From assembly GCA_900319865.1 (NCBI GenBank), contig ONQD01000002.1, positions 1-64,000 on the forward strand: a DNA stretch of 64,000 nucleotides, given 5' to 3'. The translations under genes were made by a program, and so were the position numbers. The notes under the pieces are model-generated. The model saw nothing but the letters and a program-made list of their open reading frames with translations, was not told the DNA's origin and did no database searches. Shown here piece by piece: positions 46,813-55,766 of the stretch. Source of the DNA: an uncultured Bacteroidales bacterium. GTDB taxonomy: Bacteria > Bacteroidota > Bacteroidia > Bacteroidales > P3. The stretch's first letter is position 1, and every line of letters begins with the position of its first letter.

Positions 46813-47376
46813 ATGAAAAAAGTGATTTTATCCCTATTAGCTTTATTGCCGCTGTGCATGGCGGCTCAGGATTACGACTTTGCTAAAAAAATTGGTGGCA
46901 ACACTCTCTACTTCTATATCACCAGCACCGGTGGAAAAAAAGGCGCCACGGTGGAGGTGACCTATCCCGGCAACGACGAGGAGAAACCCTGGAAAGGATA
47001 CAGGGAACCCAGCGGACAGCTGGCTATACCTGAAACGGTAACTCCCGACCGCTCGCGTGGACGCAATGCAGACCCCGAGGATGACGACACCACAATCTAT
47101 ACCGTCACTTCCATACGCTACAACGCCTTCGCAGGATGCGACCGTATCACCCGCCTCACACTGCCCTCCACCCTCAAAGAGATTGGCGAGGGGGCTTTTG
47201 CGGGGTGCAAAAAGATAGACTATATCGTTTCGCAGGCACCGAATCCCCCAAAGCTCGACGAGTCGTCGTTCGACAAGGTAAATCTCGATATACCGATGAG
47301 GGTTCCGGCGGGAAGCTACGAGCTTTACCATCAGGCGGTGGGCTGGCGGCAGTTCTCCGAAATCACAGAATACTGA
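46813..47376 (+). CDS. Small secreted BspA-type leucine-rich repeat protein
   Basis: A 187-residue protein. Signal peptide MKKVILSLLALLPLCMAAQ, then a beta-rich region (GNTLYFYITSTGGKKGATVE) and two LRR_5/BspA repeats: IRYNAFAGCDRITRLTLPST and LKEIGEGAFAGCKKIDYIVS. The VNLDIPMRVPAGSYELYHQA end is the usual BspA repeat closure. I start at the signal peptide (46813); an upstream frame to 46726 overlaps the MBOAT gene. The N-terminal region resembles that of the larger protein at 47614, which suggests paralogy. Confidence 0.8.
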   Translation: MKKVILSLLALLPLCMAAQDYDFAKKIGGNTLYFYITSTGGKKGATVEVTYPGNDEEKPWKGYREPSGQLAIPETVTPDRSRGRNADPEDDDTTIYTVTSIRYNAFAGCDRITRLTLPSTLKEIGEGAFAGCKKIDYIVSQAPNPPKLDESSFDKVNLDIPMRVPAGSYELYHQAVGWRQFSEITEY

Positions 47377-47479
47377 CACTTTTATTGCTGGGGAACAAGG
47401 TGTTTCCCATACAGTTGCCCAATCGACAAGGGGGCGTTGACTCCGCGACAGGGGTCGATGAGATAGACATTAAAACAAG

Positions 47480-47511
47480 AAGTTCCTGATACCTATTGGA
47501 ATCAGGAACTT
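47480..47511. terminator. Hairpin between two convergent BspA-like genes
   Basis: AAGTTCCTGAT (47480-47490) is the exact inverse of ATCAGGAACTT (47501-47511) with a ten-base loop. It lies between convergent genes and may end transcription from both sides, though T-runs are poor. Confidence 0.5.
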
Positions 47512-47613
47512 ATATTATGCTATCGGTGCCAGCCCGAAAACGAGGCGTTGAAATGGTCCAGAAAGAAGTTGGCAAGTTTGAACCAAGCCAACAATTCCGG
47601 CGGACGGCTTCAA

Positions 47614-49062
47614 CTATTGGGGCAACACTACCACCTTGATTGCGCGATATTGGCCTATCTGCACCAGATACACTCCAGGATGCTCCACCGCGAAACGATG
47701 GTTGACCGAAGCTTCACCGCACGAATGGCAAAGCCGTCCGTTGATTTCGTAAACACGTATCGGCAACCCTTCTGCTCCCGAAACCACTATAGAATTGGAG
47801 GCAGTGGTGACGCGAGCCTCCACCTCGTCAATGGTATTGATACCTATAGGTCCAACATACACGAAATAGGCTATAAGAACCGGATCAACCGTCACGTCCA
47901 CCGAGCGGGGATTGTCGCGGTTGCCGTCGTGCCAATGGTCGAATTCATATCCCTCGTGAGGAACTGCCTGCACTTCGGCCAACGAGCTGGTGCATGTGGG
48001 TTCAACCAGCAGCACCACATCGCCCGCCGCAGTATCGTCGGCCGAATAGTCGATATGGTATCCAGGATACTCCATCAAATTGGAAAAAGCGCCCCACACA
48101 GAATCGCTGGCATAGACATCGTACGAGCCACAAGGCACACGCACCAACACGTCGCTGGGCAAAGTGGCGGCCAGGTTGGAACTCACAGCGGGCGGCACAG
48201 GATTGAGCGAAATCAGCTCGGTCATCCTCACATTGCGGTTGAACGGCGACCCCTGAATGGATTGCAACCCTTCAGGGAGTGTGACGGAAGTGAGTTGCCC
48301 GCAGTCAAAGAAAGTATAATTGTTCACAGTGGTCACGCTGTCAGGAAAGACAAACGAACGCAAATTGGAGCAATAGGCGAATGCGGCTCCACCTATCGAG
48401 GTGATAGAATTGGGAAGGGTGATGGTGCGAAGCGAACTGCACGAGCGAAATGCCGAAAATCCGATGCTGGTAATTGTGTTGGGCACAAATATAGTGGCCA
48501 GCGAACCGCACGAATAGAAGAGGCTTTCGTTGATGGTGCTGATGGCCGACGGCAGCATGATAGAGTCGAGCATGCTGCAAAATGAGAATGCACCAACTCC
48601 CAGTTCGTGCACATTCTGCGGGATAACAATTTTCCGCATCGACGAGCAATACTCAAACGCCTGTGCACCTATAGACTCCAGACCTCCACTCACATCCACT
48701 CGCTCCAATCGAGTGCAATACTGGAATGCGCTTGCTTCTATACGTACTATTGAATCGCCCAACTTAACCCAAAGCAGGCGTGCACAGTTGGAGAACGCCT
48801 TTCGCCCCACTGCCCTGACCACATAGTCCGTATCGTTAAACGTAACGATGCTCGGCACAATCAGCGTATCGGCGGGTTCGGTATAGAGGTCGGGGTCCCA
48901 GCAATTGGTGGAATCGCCAGGGTAAGTCACCACAGCATAGCCGTCTACAATATTGTAATACAGAGTCTGCCCCGTTGGCGCAACCGAATGAAAATCGTAC
49001 GCATACGAACGCCCCACAAGAGCCACAAGCATCAACGATAAAACGAATAAACTCTTTTTCAT
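47614..49062 (-). CDS. Secreted BspA-type LRR protein with T9SS tail
   Basis: A 482-residue protein. Signal peptide SLFVLSLMLVALVGRSYAYD, then about nine LRR_5 repeats (about 85-310), for example RIEASAFQYCTRLERVDVSG, SIGAQAFEYCSSMRKIVIPQ and SIGGAAFAYCSNLRSFVFPD. A short INTIDEVEARV linker leads to a T9SS sorting domain (PIRVYEINGRLCHSCGEA, then HPGVYLVQIGQYRAIKVVVL). BspA proteins mediate adhesion to host or other bacteria. A -7 element lies at 49144-49151. Confidence 0.9.
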   Translation of the reverse strand: MKKSLFVLSLMLVALVGRSYAYDFHSVAPTGQTLYYNIVDGYAVVTYPGDSTNCWDPDLYTEPADTLIVPSIVTFNDTDYVVRAVGRKAFSNCARLLWVKLGDSIVRIEASAFQYCTRLERVDVSGGLESIGAQAFEYCSSMRKIVIPQNVHELGVGAFSFCSMLDSIMLPSAISTINESLFYSCGSLATIFVPNTITSIGFSAFRSCSSLRTITLPNSITSIGGAAFAYCSNLRSFVFPDSVTTVNNYTFFDCGQLTSVTLPEGLQSIQGSPFNRNVRMTELISLNPVPPAVSSNLAATLPSDVLVRVPCGSYDVYASDSVWGAFSNLMEYPGYHIDYSADDTAAGDVVLLVEPTCTSSLAEVQAVPHEGYEFDHWHDGNRDNPRSVDVTVDPVLIAYFVYVGPIGINTIDEVEARVTTASNSIVVSGAEGLPIRVYEINGRLCHSCGEASVNHRFAVEHPGVYLVQIGQYRAIKVVVLPQ

Positions 49063-49143
49063 TGTATAATATAGTTTTTTATTTGCACGACAAAGAATTA
49101 TGCCTCAACACATTGACCAAAGCCGAGACAACATTCATCTGTT

Positions 49144-49151
49144 GCAAAAAT
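49144..49151 (-). promoter_or_regulatory. -7 element TATTTTTG for the BspA-T9SS gene
   Basis: Reverse-strand TATTTTTG then GCAACAG, 81 bases ahead of ATG 49062. Confidence 0.5.
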
Positions 49152-49315
49152 ACATAAATTTCCCGATATAATCACCAACTCTCAAAAAAATGCCCACCTG
49201 CCCCACTCTATTCATTATTCCAAACTCCGTTGGTATTACAACACATTACGTTGCTACACTCCTTTTTGCGGTAAGGAATGCAGCAATATTGCATTTTAGC
49301 AGCAAGGTGTTCCCG

Positions 49316-49918
49316 CTATTGTCCCAACACGAAATAGCCGTGTACCATACTGCCCAAATTGGTGGTGAACAGTTTCACACCTATGGCAAGCAGGATAACA
49401 CCAAAGAACTTACGCAATATTGATATCAGCGTGCCACCCAGCAGGCGTTCCAGACGGTTGATATAGCGCAACACCAAATAGTCTATCACTATGTTGATGC
49501 ACAATGCTATAAGAATATTGATATCAGCATACTCGGCCCGCAGCGAGATAATAGTGGTGAGGGCTCCAGGACCTGCTATCAACGGGAAAGCTATGGGCAC
49601 CACTGTTGACCCACCACTCGATGCGTCGTTCTTGAATATCTCCACCCCAAGTATCATCTCGAATGCCATGATAAACAACACGATGGAACCGGCAACTGCA
49701 AACGACTGGATATCCACTCCAAAGAGACGCAACGCCGCGTCCCCCAGAAAGAAAAACACCACAAAGATGAGCAGCGATATCAACGCCGCATAAATAGGAT
49801 TGAACCTGTTGCCACTCTGTTTCAGAGACAGGAATATGGGTATAGAGCCCGTGATGTCGATGATGGCAAACAAGACAAGAAAAGCACTGATTATTTCTTT
49901 AAAATCCAACATAAACAT
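49316..49918 (-). CDS. MarC-family integral membrane protein
   Basis: A 200-residue protein with six predicted helices: FLVLFAIIDITGSIPIFLSL, ALISLLIFVVFFFLGDAALR, FAVAGSIVLFIMAFEMILGV, the conserved VVPIAFPLIAGPGALTTIIS, ILIALCINIVIDYLVL, and ILRKFFGVILLAIGVKLF. The P-I-A-x-P-L-x-A-G-P-G signature defines MarC proteins. Transport function in the family is uncertain despite the name. It is a single gene; flanking intergenic spaces hold no clear promoter. Confidence 0.93.
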   Translation of the reverse strand: MFMLDFKEIISAFLVLFAIIDITGSIPIFLSLKQSGNRFNPIYAALISLLIFVVFFFLGDAALRLFGVDIQSFAVAGSIVLFIMAFEMILGVEIFKNDASSGGSTVVPIAFPLIAGPGALTTIISLRAEYADINILIALCINIVIDYLVLRYINRLERLLGGTLISILRKFFGVILLAIGVKLFTTNLGSMVHGYFVLGQ

Positions 49919-49984
49919 TGTCTGTCTTTATTTTAAGGTTATACTATTATTCGCATATTCTCATCAAACCGAAGCCCCCGTCGG

Positions 49985-50482
49985 TCAATAAATCTCTTTG
50001 ATGGTTTGAGTAACTCCGTTGAATGTAAGTGTGTCGCCCACCTTTTTTCCCTTCAACGCCATGTATATGGGCGTTTGGGCACTGATGGCGAAAAACACCT
50101 CCTGTCGGGCCGACTCGGCAGCTTTGTAGGGCACAAGGAATTTACCCACTCCCACACCCAGAAAGAAATTCTGACGGTCCGTCACCACCACAGCCCCCTG
50201 CTCGGCACTCTCGTGCGGTGTCTGGCGCAGCAACTCCTGCAGCACCCTTATCGACGCGTTGGCGTTCGAGAGCTGCTTAGCATACATATCGCGCATCCGC
50301 ATCATTTTAGTGCGGTACGAGTCGTATCGGTCCACATTGGCTCCATACTCGTTGCTCTGTTGCTGGGCCGAGTCCATCTCCTGCTTTGCGGTGGCGGCTA
50401 TCTCCTGCTGCATCGCCATGCATGCCTGCACTACGGCGGTCCGCCGTCGTCTCCGTTCCTCGTCCTGTTGTGGTGTTCCCAT
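49985..50482 (-). CDS. GreA/GreB-like C-terminal domain protein
   Basis: A 165-residue protein. The N-terminal half is a charged coiled coil (EEIAATAKQEMDSAQQQSNE-like, here MQQEIAATAKQEMDSAQQQ). The C-terminal half (FFAISAQTPIYMALKGKKVG, then DTLTFNGVTQTIKEIY) matches the FKBP-like fold of Gre transcript-cleavage factors, where S-P-x-G-x-A-L-x-G-x-K-x-G-D is usual. The acidic tip of the Gre coiled coil is not obvious, so it may bind RNA polymerase without cleavage activity. Stands between marC and the aminotransferase gene. Confidence 0.75.
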   Translation of the reverse strand: MGTPQQDEERRRRRTAVVQACMAMQQEIAATAKQEMDSAQQQSNEYGANVDRYDSYRTKMMRMRDMYAKQLSNANASIRVLQELLRQTPHESAEQGAVVVTDRQNFFLGVGVGKFLVPYKAAESARQEVFFAISAQTPIYMALKGKKVGDTLTFNGVTQTIKEIY

Positions 50483-50513
50483 GGCCTTTTCCTTCTTTAT
50501 TACCTTTATCGAA

Positions 50514-50540
50514 AAGGGCGGCCCATATCGAACCGCCCTT
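50514..50540 (-). terminator. Hairpin after the aminotransferase gene
   Basis: AAGGGCGG (50514-50521) pairs with CCGCCCTT (50533-50540); in the reverse direction it is followed by TTTTC. Likely terminator of the aminotransferase transcript. Confidence 0.55.
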
Positions 50541-50561
50541 CCCCTTTTTATGGGAGAATCA

Positions 50562-51758
50562 TTAATAACGTCCAGGATAAACTTTCAAAGCCTCTTCGAG
50601 ACATTTGATAGCTTTCTTCAAATCCTCAATGCAGAGGCAGTAGGTGATGCGTGCCTGATGGCGGCCACGCTCGGGATCCACATAGAATCCTGTTGCGGGA
50701 GCAAGCATTACGGTGGCACCCTCATACGAGAAGTCGGTCAACAGCCACTGGCAGAAGTGGTCGCTGTCCTTCACCGGCAGGTCTATCACCGTGTAAAATG
50801 CACCCTTAGGCATCGGGCAGAAGCATCCGGGTATCTTGTTTATGCCTTCCACCACCACATTGCGGCGGGCCACATATTCAGCCTCTACGGCGTCAAAATA
50901 TTCCTGAGGCGTGTCAATGGCAGCTTCGGCAAATATCTGTCCGAAACTGGGTGGCGACAAACGAGCCTGAGCCAGTCGCATCAGGTAGGAAAACACCTCG
51001 CTGTTTCGCGTAATCAGGCATCCCACACGTGCGCCGCAGGCACTGTAGCGCTTCGACACCGAGTCGAACAGCACCACATTGTTTTCGCATCCCGGCAGGT
51101 TCAGCACGCTGAAATGCTCGGCACCGTCATAGCAGAACTCACGGTACACCTCGTCGGCAAACAGGAACAAGTCATATTTCTTCACCAATGCGCCCACTGC
51201 CATCAAATCCTCTTTCGAATAGAAATATCCGGTGGGGTTGTTGGGGTTGCATATCATGATGGCGCGTGTTCTCGGGGTAATCACCTTCTCAAACTCCTCC
51301 ACATGGGGCAATGCAAATCCCGACTTGATGTCGCTCGGTATCGTCACTATCTTCGCATCGCACAGTTTGGCAAAGGTGTTATAGTTGGTGTAATACGGTT
51401 CGGGGATGATAATCTCGTCGCCCGGATTCAGACACACCGTGAAGGCCATCTGCAACGCCTCGCTACCGCCGGTGGTCACCAGTATGCGCTCCGGCGTGAT
51501 GTCGATATTGTGGCGTTTATAGTATTCGCACAACTTGTGTCTGTAACTCTCTATACCGGCGCTGGGACTGTAAGAAAGCACCTTTATCTTGGTCTCAGCC
51601 AATGCCTTCAGGGCTCCCTGGGGAGTCTCAATATCGGGCTGGCCAATATTCAGGTGATACACATGTATTCCGTGAGCCTTGGTTGCATCTGCAAAGGGCA
51701 CCAATTTGCGGATTGCCGACTGGGGCAGCTCATAAGCTTTTTTCGAAACGGTAGGCAT
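50562..51758 (-). CDS. Class I/II PLP-dependent aminotransferase (aspartate-type)
   Basis: A 398-residue enzyme. HLNIGQPDIETPQGALKAL, LVTTGGSEALQMAFTVCLNP, ICNPNNPTGYFYSKEDL and the PLP lysine in LFDSVSKRYSACGARVGC are the fold-type I signatures. Closest in look to aspartate/aromatic aminotransferases of the Bacteroidota. The substrate is not fixed by sequence. A DUF1573 gene lies 19 bases upstream (51778 side) on the same strand, possibly in the same transcript. Confidence 0.9.
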   Translation of the reverse strand: MPTVSKKAYELPQSAIRKLVPFADATKAHGIHVYHLNIGQPDIETPQGALKALAETKIKVLSYSPSAGIESYRHKLCEYYKRHNIDITPERILVTTGGSEALQMAFTVCLNPGDEIIIPEPYYTNYNTFAKLCDAKIVTIPSDIKSGFALPHVEEFEKVITPRTRAIMICNPNNPTGYFYSKEDLMAVGALVKKYDLFLFADEVYREFCYDGAEHFSVLNLPGCENNVVLFDSVSKRYSACGARVGCLITRNSEVFSYLMRLAQARLSPPSFGQIFAEAAIDTPQEYFDAVEAEYVARRNVVVEGINKIPGCFCPMPKGAFYTVIDLPVKDSDHFCQWLLTDFSYEGATVMLAPATGFYVDPERGRHQARITYCLCIEDLKKAIKCLEEALKVYPGRY

Positions 51759-51777
51759 AACAATAATCTATAAAGGG

Positions 51778-52194
51778 TTAATTATTCTGCTGAACCACAT
51801 TACCTTTAATCTTCACCACAACGCGCGGCTCGTTCACGGCGTTCGAGGTGATGGTAACAGTCTTGGTGAATCCGCCAACATTGTTGGTGTTGTAGCGCAC
51901 ACCCACTTCGCCGGCCTTACCAGGCATAATGGGTTTCTGGGTCCACTTCGGCGTGGTGCAGCCGCAGCTGGCTCTCACGTTGCTCAGTATCAGGGGCTCG
52001 TCACCCGTGTTGGTGAAGGAAAAAACGCAGTTGCCGTCTCCACCCTTCTGGATGGTGCCATAGTTGTGCTCCCTCTCGGCAAACACAATCTTCGGTCCGT
52101 GCATCTCTTTTACTTCAGATTCCTGTTTCTCCTGTGCTTTCACAGCGCCCATCGTCATCACAACGGCAAGGGCTAATAAAAACAATTTCTTCAT
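51778..52194 (-). CDS. DUF1573-domain secreted protein
   Basis: A 138-residue protein. Signal peptide KKLFLLALAVVMTMGAVKAQ, followed by an ASH/DUF1573 immunoglobulin-like domain: EREHNYGTIQKGGDGNCVFS, FTNTGDEPLILSNVRASCGC and TPKWTQKPIMPGKAGEVGVR. The SCGCT motif is characteristic. Periplasmic; function unknown, widely conserved in Bacteroidota. It directly precedes the aminotransferase gene. Confidence 0.92.
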   Translation of the reverse strand: MKKLFLLALAVVMTMGAVKAQEKQESEVKEMHGPKIVFAEREHNYGTIQKGGDGNCVFSFTNTGDEPLILSNVRASCGCTTPKWTQKPIMPGKAGEVGVRYNTNNVGGFTKTVTITSNAVNEPRVVVKIKGNVVQQNN

Positions 52195-52470
52195 GATTTT
52201 TATGTTTTTAACGTGTTTTCTTTTAGTATCGTTTTCGTGATAAAAATTGTATTTCTATCATCAATGCCCCTTATTAACAAAAAAAGGTGGCTTTTATTGT
52301 ATCAACCAAAAAAAATTTTATTCCCTCGGCCCGTCACCGCCCAATGTCCATCGTTCCCCGCATGTGCCAATCCGCTTGTATCCTTTATGTAATCCATTTC
52401 CCTGGATTTTACCTCCCCGCATCTCTTCTCCTTCACGGGCATACCGCCGGCCTTTCTGTCTCCTCCGTTC

Positions 52471-53085
52471 TCACTTCACATCCAGTTTCAGCACGCTCCG
52501 TCCTTCCAAAATGCCCTCCAGCCGGTCGCCTATCGCCACTGGTCCCACTCCCGCAGGCGTCCCTGTATATATCAGGTCGCCCGTCCGCAACGTCACATAT
52601 CGCGACACATAAGCTATCAGCTTGTCCACACTGAATATCATATCCCTCGTGTTCCCGGCCTGCACCGTCTCCCCGTTTCTCTTCAACGCAAATTCCAGGT
52701 TGTCCACTCCTTTCCCCAGCTCCTCCAGCGGCACAAACCCACTCAGCACCGCGCTCCCGTCAAATCCTTTCGACAAGAACCATGGCATCCCCTCCGCCTT
52801 CGCTTTCCGCTGCATGTCGCGTGCTGTGAAGTCTATCCCCAGCGCCACCGAATTATAGTACTTGTGCGCAAACCGCGGCTCTATGCATTTCCCCACCTTC
52901 TCTATCCGCACCACCACCTCTATCTCGTGCTGCACATCGGTCGAGAAATCCGGATAGAAAAAAGGCAGCTGTTTGGGATTCAGCGCACTGTCCGGCTTTA
53001 TGAAAAACACAGGCTCCTTAGGCACCTCTGCCTTCATCTCGCTGGCATGAGGCGCATAGTTACGCACTACACATAATATTTTCAT
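52471..53085 (-). CDS. Fumarylacetoacetate hydrolase-family protein
   Basis: A 204-residue single-domain enzyme of the FAH/HpcE fold, acting on small oxo-acids (for example acylpyruvate hydrolysis or oxaloacetate decarboxylation). Metal ligands: Glu in VQHEIEVVVRIEKVGK, Asp in ALGIDFTARDMQRKAKAEG, then LRTGDLIYTGTPAGVGPVAI. I start at MKILCVVRNYAP (53085); an upstream extension lies in the leader. It is the last gene of the tsaD-porP-ompA run, 45 bases downstream of the OmpA gene. Confidence 0.9.
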   Translation of the reverse strand: MKILCVVRNYAPHASEMKAEVPKEPVFFIKPDSALNPKQLPFFYPDFSTDVQHEIEVVVRIEKVGKCIEPRFAHKYYNSVALGIDFTARDMQRKAKAEGMPWFLSKGFDGSAVLSGFVPLEELGKGVDNLEFALKRNGETVQAGNTRDMIFSVDKLIAYVSRYVTLRTGDLIYTGTPAGVGPVAIGDRLEGILEGRSVLKLDVK

Positions 53086-53130
53086 TTCTCTGCTATTTTG
53101 TTCTTCAATCGTTTCTCTGGTTCCCACCGC

Positions 53131-54759
53131 TCAAAAATAGCGGTAGTCTATTATGTCTATCCTGCGGTCCATTGCCGCCTCAATGCCGTACACCGACTTC
53201 ATGCTGCGCGGGTCACGGCGTGGGTCGCCCGGTGCCACCTCGTCGGTCCCAGGGGCTCCGTAGGCCACAGGCTCTATCTTCAAGCTCCCAGTGTTCAGAT
53301 AGGGCAGCAACACCGATCCGTTCCATCGGCACAGCTGGTTGCGCAACGAATGGATTCGCCGCTTCGACAGGTTCACGTTATACTCGCTTTCAAACAGCGG
53401 ACTCGCATACCCGTTCACCGTGATCACCACTTTCTTCCCCTGCTTCAAATCCTGGTACAGCAACTCCATAAAGGCTATCAAATCGTTATAACCTTTCTTC
53501 ACCTGGTAGTCGAAGAAGAAATCCACAGCCCCCTGCACCGAATCCCGTTTCCGTTTGTCTATCGGGTTCGACTGCGCTCCCTTGTATTCGTCCCGCATCT
53601 GCATATACTTCCGCCACGTCAACCCATAGTCCAGCGTCGTGGTGGTGTCCAGCGTGTGCGGATTGGGCTCGTCGTTGTGGAAATACAGGCTCAGTGGCAG
53701 ATAGTCCAGCGCCTGTCGGCTGTAGGGCGGTTGCTGAACCGGTGTTTCCTTTCCCTCGGGCTTCCTGATGCGGCGCCAACGGTACAGGTCGTGACAGCAG
53801 TTGCTGTCGGTCTCGTACATCGACCCCGGCCGGTTCGACGAAAGGAATCCGCACGCTTCCACAAACTCCCCGTTGTCCGCTCCCTCTCCTTCCAAACTTT
53901 GGCACCGGCAGCGGCAAGGCTGCAGCGTGAAAAACAAATCCTCGTATTTCGTATTGATTTCTTTGCCCATATTGTGAGGCAGCTGCCAGCTGTTCCTCAT
54001 CCCTTCTGCACTGTACACGTCAAAGCCTCCTTGCCCTCCTGTGCGGTCGCTGCTGAAATACAGGCATCCTTCCTCATTAGCATAAAACGGCGTAATCTCG
54101 TTCGACGCAGTATTCACCGGCCCGCCCAGATTGGTGCAGTTTCCCGGCATCCCCTCTTTTATCAATATGGTGTACCATATATCCATTCCGCCCATTCCGC
54201 CCGGACGGTCGCTGCTGAAATACAGTATTGTCTTCCCGTCGGGCAGATACCCCACCGACGGATGCGTGCTGTTGTATTCCGTCAGGTTCACGTCGCCCTG
54301 CATCTTCACCGCCTTGCTCCATCGTTTCCCATTCCGCTTCGAATAGTATATGTGGTTCACTCCGTCACTGCCCGTCTGCGACCGCGTAAAGTACAATATC
54401 TCGTTCTTCGCGTCATACGCCACGTTGCCTGTGTTCATTCCTCCGCCGTTCAGCCCCCACATGTTCACAGTCCCCTCTCCCAAAGTCCCGTCTCCCGACA
54501 CCGGGGCCTGAAACACCTGTGTCAGCAACGGACTGAAATCTATCAAATACAGTCGGCTCGTCTCTTGGTTCTGCATCGATGTGTACAGCAACAGGCTGTC
54601 CTGCACCAGCACCGCGCCGGTCTCGCTCCCTATTGTGTTCACATTCGGCCCCACATGGGTCACATCATATCTCACCTGACCCCGCATCGGCAGCACTGCC
54701 GCCAACATCATCAAACACGCCGTCAGGCATCTCGCCATTTTTCTGTTCTCTTTTTTCAT
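53131..54759 (-). CDS. PD40-repeat protein with OmpA C-terminal domain (PorE-like)
   Basis: A 542-residue protein. Signal MARCLTACLMMLAAVLPMRGQ, then PD40/WD40-like blades: EILYFTRSQTGSDGVNHIYY, GKTILYFSSDRPGGMGGMDI and EEGCLYFSSDRTGGQGGFDV. The C-terminal ~110 residues include KKVVITVNGYASPLFESEYN and NLSKRRIHSLRNQLC, an OmpA-type peptidoglycan-binding domain. This combination and its position after a PorP/SprF gene recall PorE-type envelope anchors of T9SS or gliding machinery. The upstream frame to 55032 is antisense-like filler and is not used. Confidence 0.88.
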   Translation of the reverse strand: MKKENRKMARCLTACLMMLAAVLPMRGQVRYDVTHVGPNVNTIGSETGAVLVQDSLLLYTSMQNQETSRLYLIDFSPLLTQVFQAPVSGDGTLGEGTVNMWGLNGGGMNTGNVAYDAKNEILYFTRSQTGSDGVNHIYYSKRNGKRWSKAVKMQGDVNLTEYNSTHPSVGYLPDGKTILYFSSDRPGGMGGMDIWYTILIKEGMPGNCTNLGGPVNTASNEITPFYANEEGCLYFSSDRTGGQGGFDVYSAEGMRNSWQLPHNMGKEINTKYEDLFFTLQPCRCRCQSLEGEGADNGEFVEACGFLSSNRPGSMYETDSNCCHDLYRWRRIRKPEGKETPVQQPPYSRQALDYLPLSLYFHNDEPNPHTLDTTTTLDYGLTWRKYMQMRDEYKGAQSNPIDKRKRDSVQGAVDFFFDYQVKKGYNDLIAFMELLYQDLKQGKKVVITVNGYASPLFESEYNVNLSKRRIHSLRNQLCRWNGSVLLPYLNTGSLKIEPVAYGAPGTDEVAPGDPRRDPRSMKSVYGIEAAMDRRIDIIDYRYF

Positions 54760-54782
54760 ATCTTTATCTGTTCTTTTCTTTC

Positions 54783-55766
54783 TCAATAAACCGGGCACTT
54801 TATAGCCTTCCGCTTCTTCGCGCCCTTCGACATCCGGTACACCACTCCCCCCTCGAATGCACCCACCGTGTGGCTCGCCGCCGCCAGCCCCGACACATTG
54901 GCATCGTAGCAAAACGTAAACACCATCGGCCCATACTCCATCATCACATTCGCTATCACCGCGTCCCCGTGGCGAAACGCCAGCCCGCACCTCAAACTCA
55001 CCTCGCGCGCTCCGCCCTCCTCTATATACCATTTCACATCAATCCCGTACACCAACTCGCGGTGCCTTCCCTGAATCTGGCCCAACACCACCGGCATCAG
55101 CGACACCGACTGCCAGCGGCGGTATTCCGCACGCGCAAACAGGCTGTACCGCCGTTCCAAAAACACATTGTCCAATCCCCCGTACGAGATATTCGGCCTG
55201 TTCGCATTCCGCAGCGAGAAACCCACCTTCGTGTGGAAATCGCCCGTCGGCTGATAATACCACGCCGCGCCTACCGCCAACAGCGGATACCCCACCCGGT
55301 TGGTCGCCACCAGGTCGCTCGGGTCTTCCATCTCGGCACGCGACGGGTCGAAACCCGACTGCGCATAAGCACCCTCCAATCCCACCGACAGCACACTGCT
55401 CCCGGCTCGGTTCAACGCCGTATAATAAGCCACCGACACATGCCCCGACGTGGTGCCGTAGCCCAACGTGCCAGCATGGTCGTTAAAAAACAAAAGTCCC
55501 GCACTCAAACCGTTCCTCTGGTTACTGCTTCGCCACAACGCCATCTCGCCCGTCACCGCAAACGTCTGAAAGGGCACACTCACACTCGCCCACTGGTTCC
55601 TGTATATCAGTCCGAAACGTCCTGCCCCCTGATAAAAACCCGAGTATGCCGGATTCAGTAGCACCGGGTCCGCATCCACCTGCGAGAAATGAATGTCCTG
55701 GGCCGCCAACGCACCCCACGCCATCATCCCTATCAGAAGCCAACATTTCGAACTCCCTCTCATCAT
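54783..55766 (-). CDS. PorP/SprF-family outer-membrane protein (T9SS-associated)
   Basis: A 327-residue beta-barrel protein with signal peptide ending WGALAAQDIHFSQ. DIHFSQVDADPVLLNPAYSG is the diagnostic PorP/SprF N terminus, followed by GRFGLIYRNQWASVSVPFQT and many amphipathic strands. Such proteins work with T9SS secretion or serve as partners for secreted adhesins. Its ATG overlaps the tsaD stop (ATGA) behind a strong AAGGAGGG; a second ATG at 55763 is equally possible. Followed by the PD40-OmpA gene after 23 bases. Confidence 0.93.
   Translation of the reverse strand: MMRGSSKCWLLIGMMAWGALAAQDIHFSQVDADPVLLNPAYSGFYQGAGRFGLIYRNQWASVSVPFQTFAVTGEMALWRSSNQRNGLSAGLLFFNDHAGTLGYGTTSGHVSVAYYTALNRAGSSVLSVGLEGAYAQSGFDPSRAEMEDPSDLVATNRVGYPLLAVGAAWYYQPTGDFHTKVGFSLRNANRPNISYGGLDNVFLERRYSLFARAEYRRWQSVSLMPVVLGQIQGRHRELVYGIDVKWYIEEGGAREVSLRCGLAFRHGDAVIANVMMEYGPMVFTFCYDANVSGLAAASHTVGAFEGGVVYRMSKGAKKRKAIKCPVY

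Noticed and set aside
53098-54789. 563-codon forward open frame
   Set aside because: Opposite the PD40-OmpA gene; Arg/His/Pro-rich with no motif.
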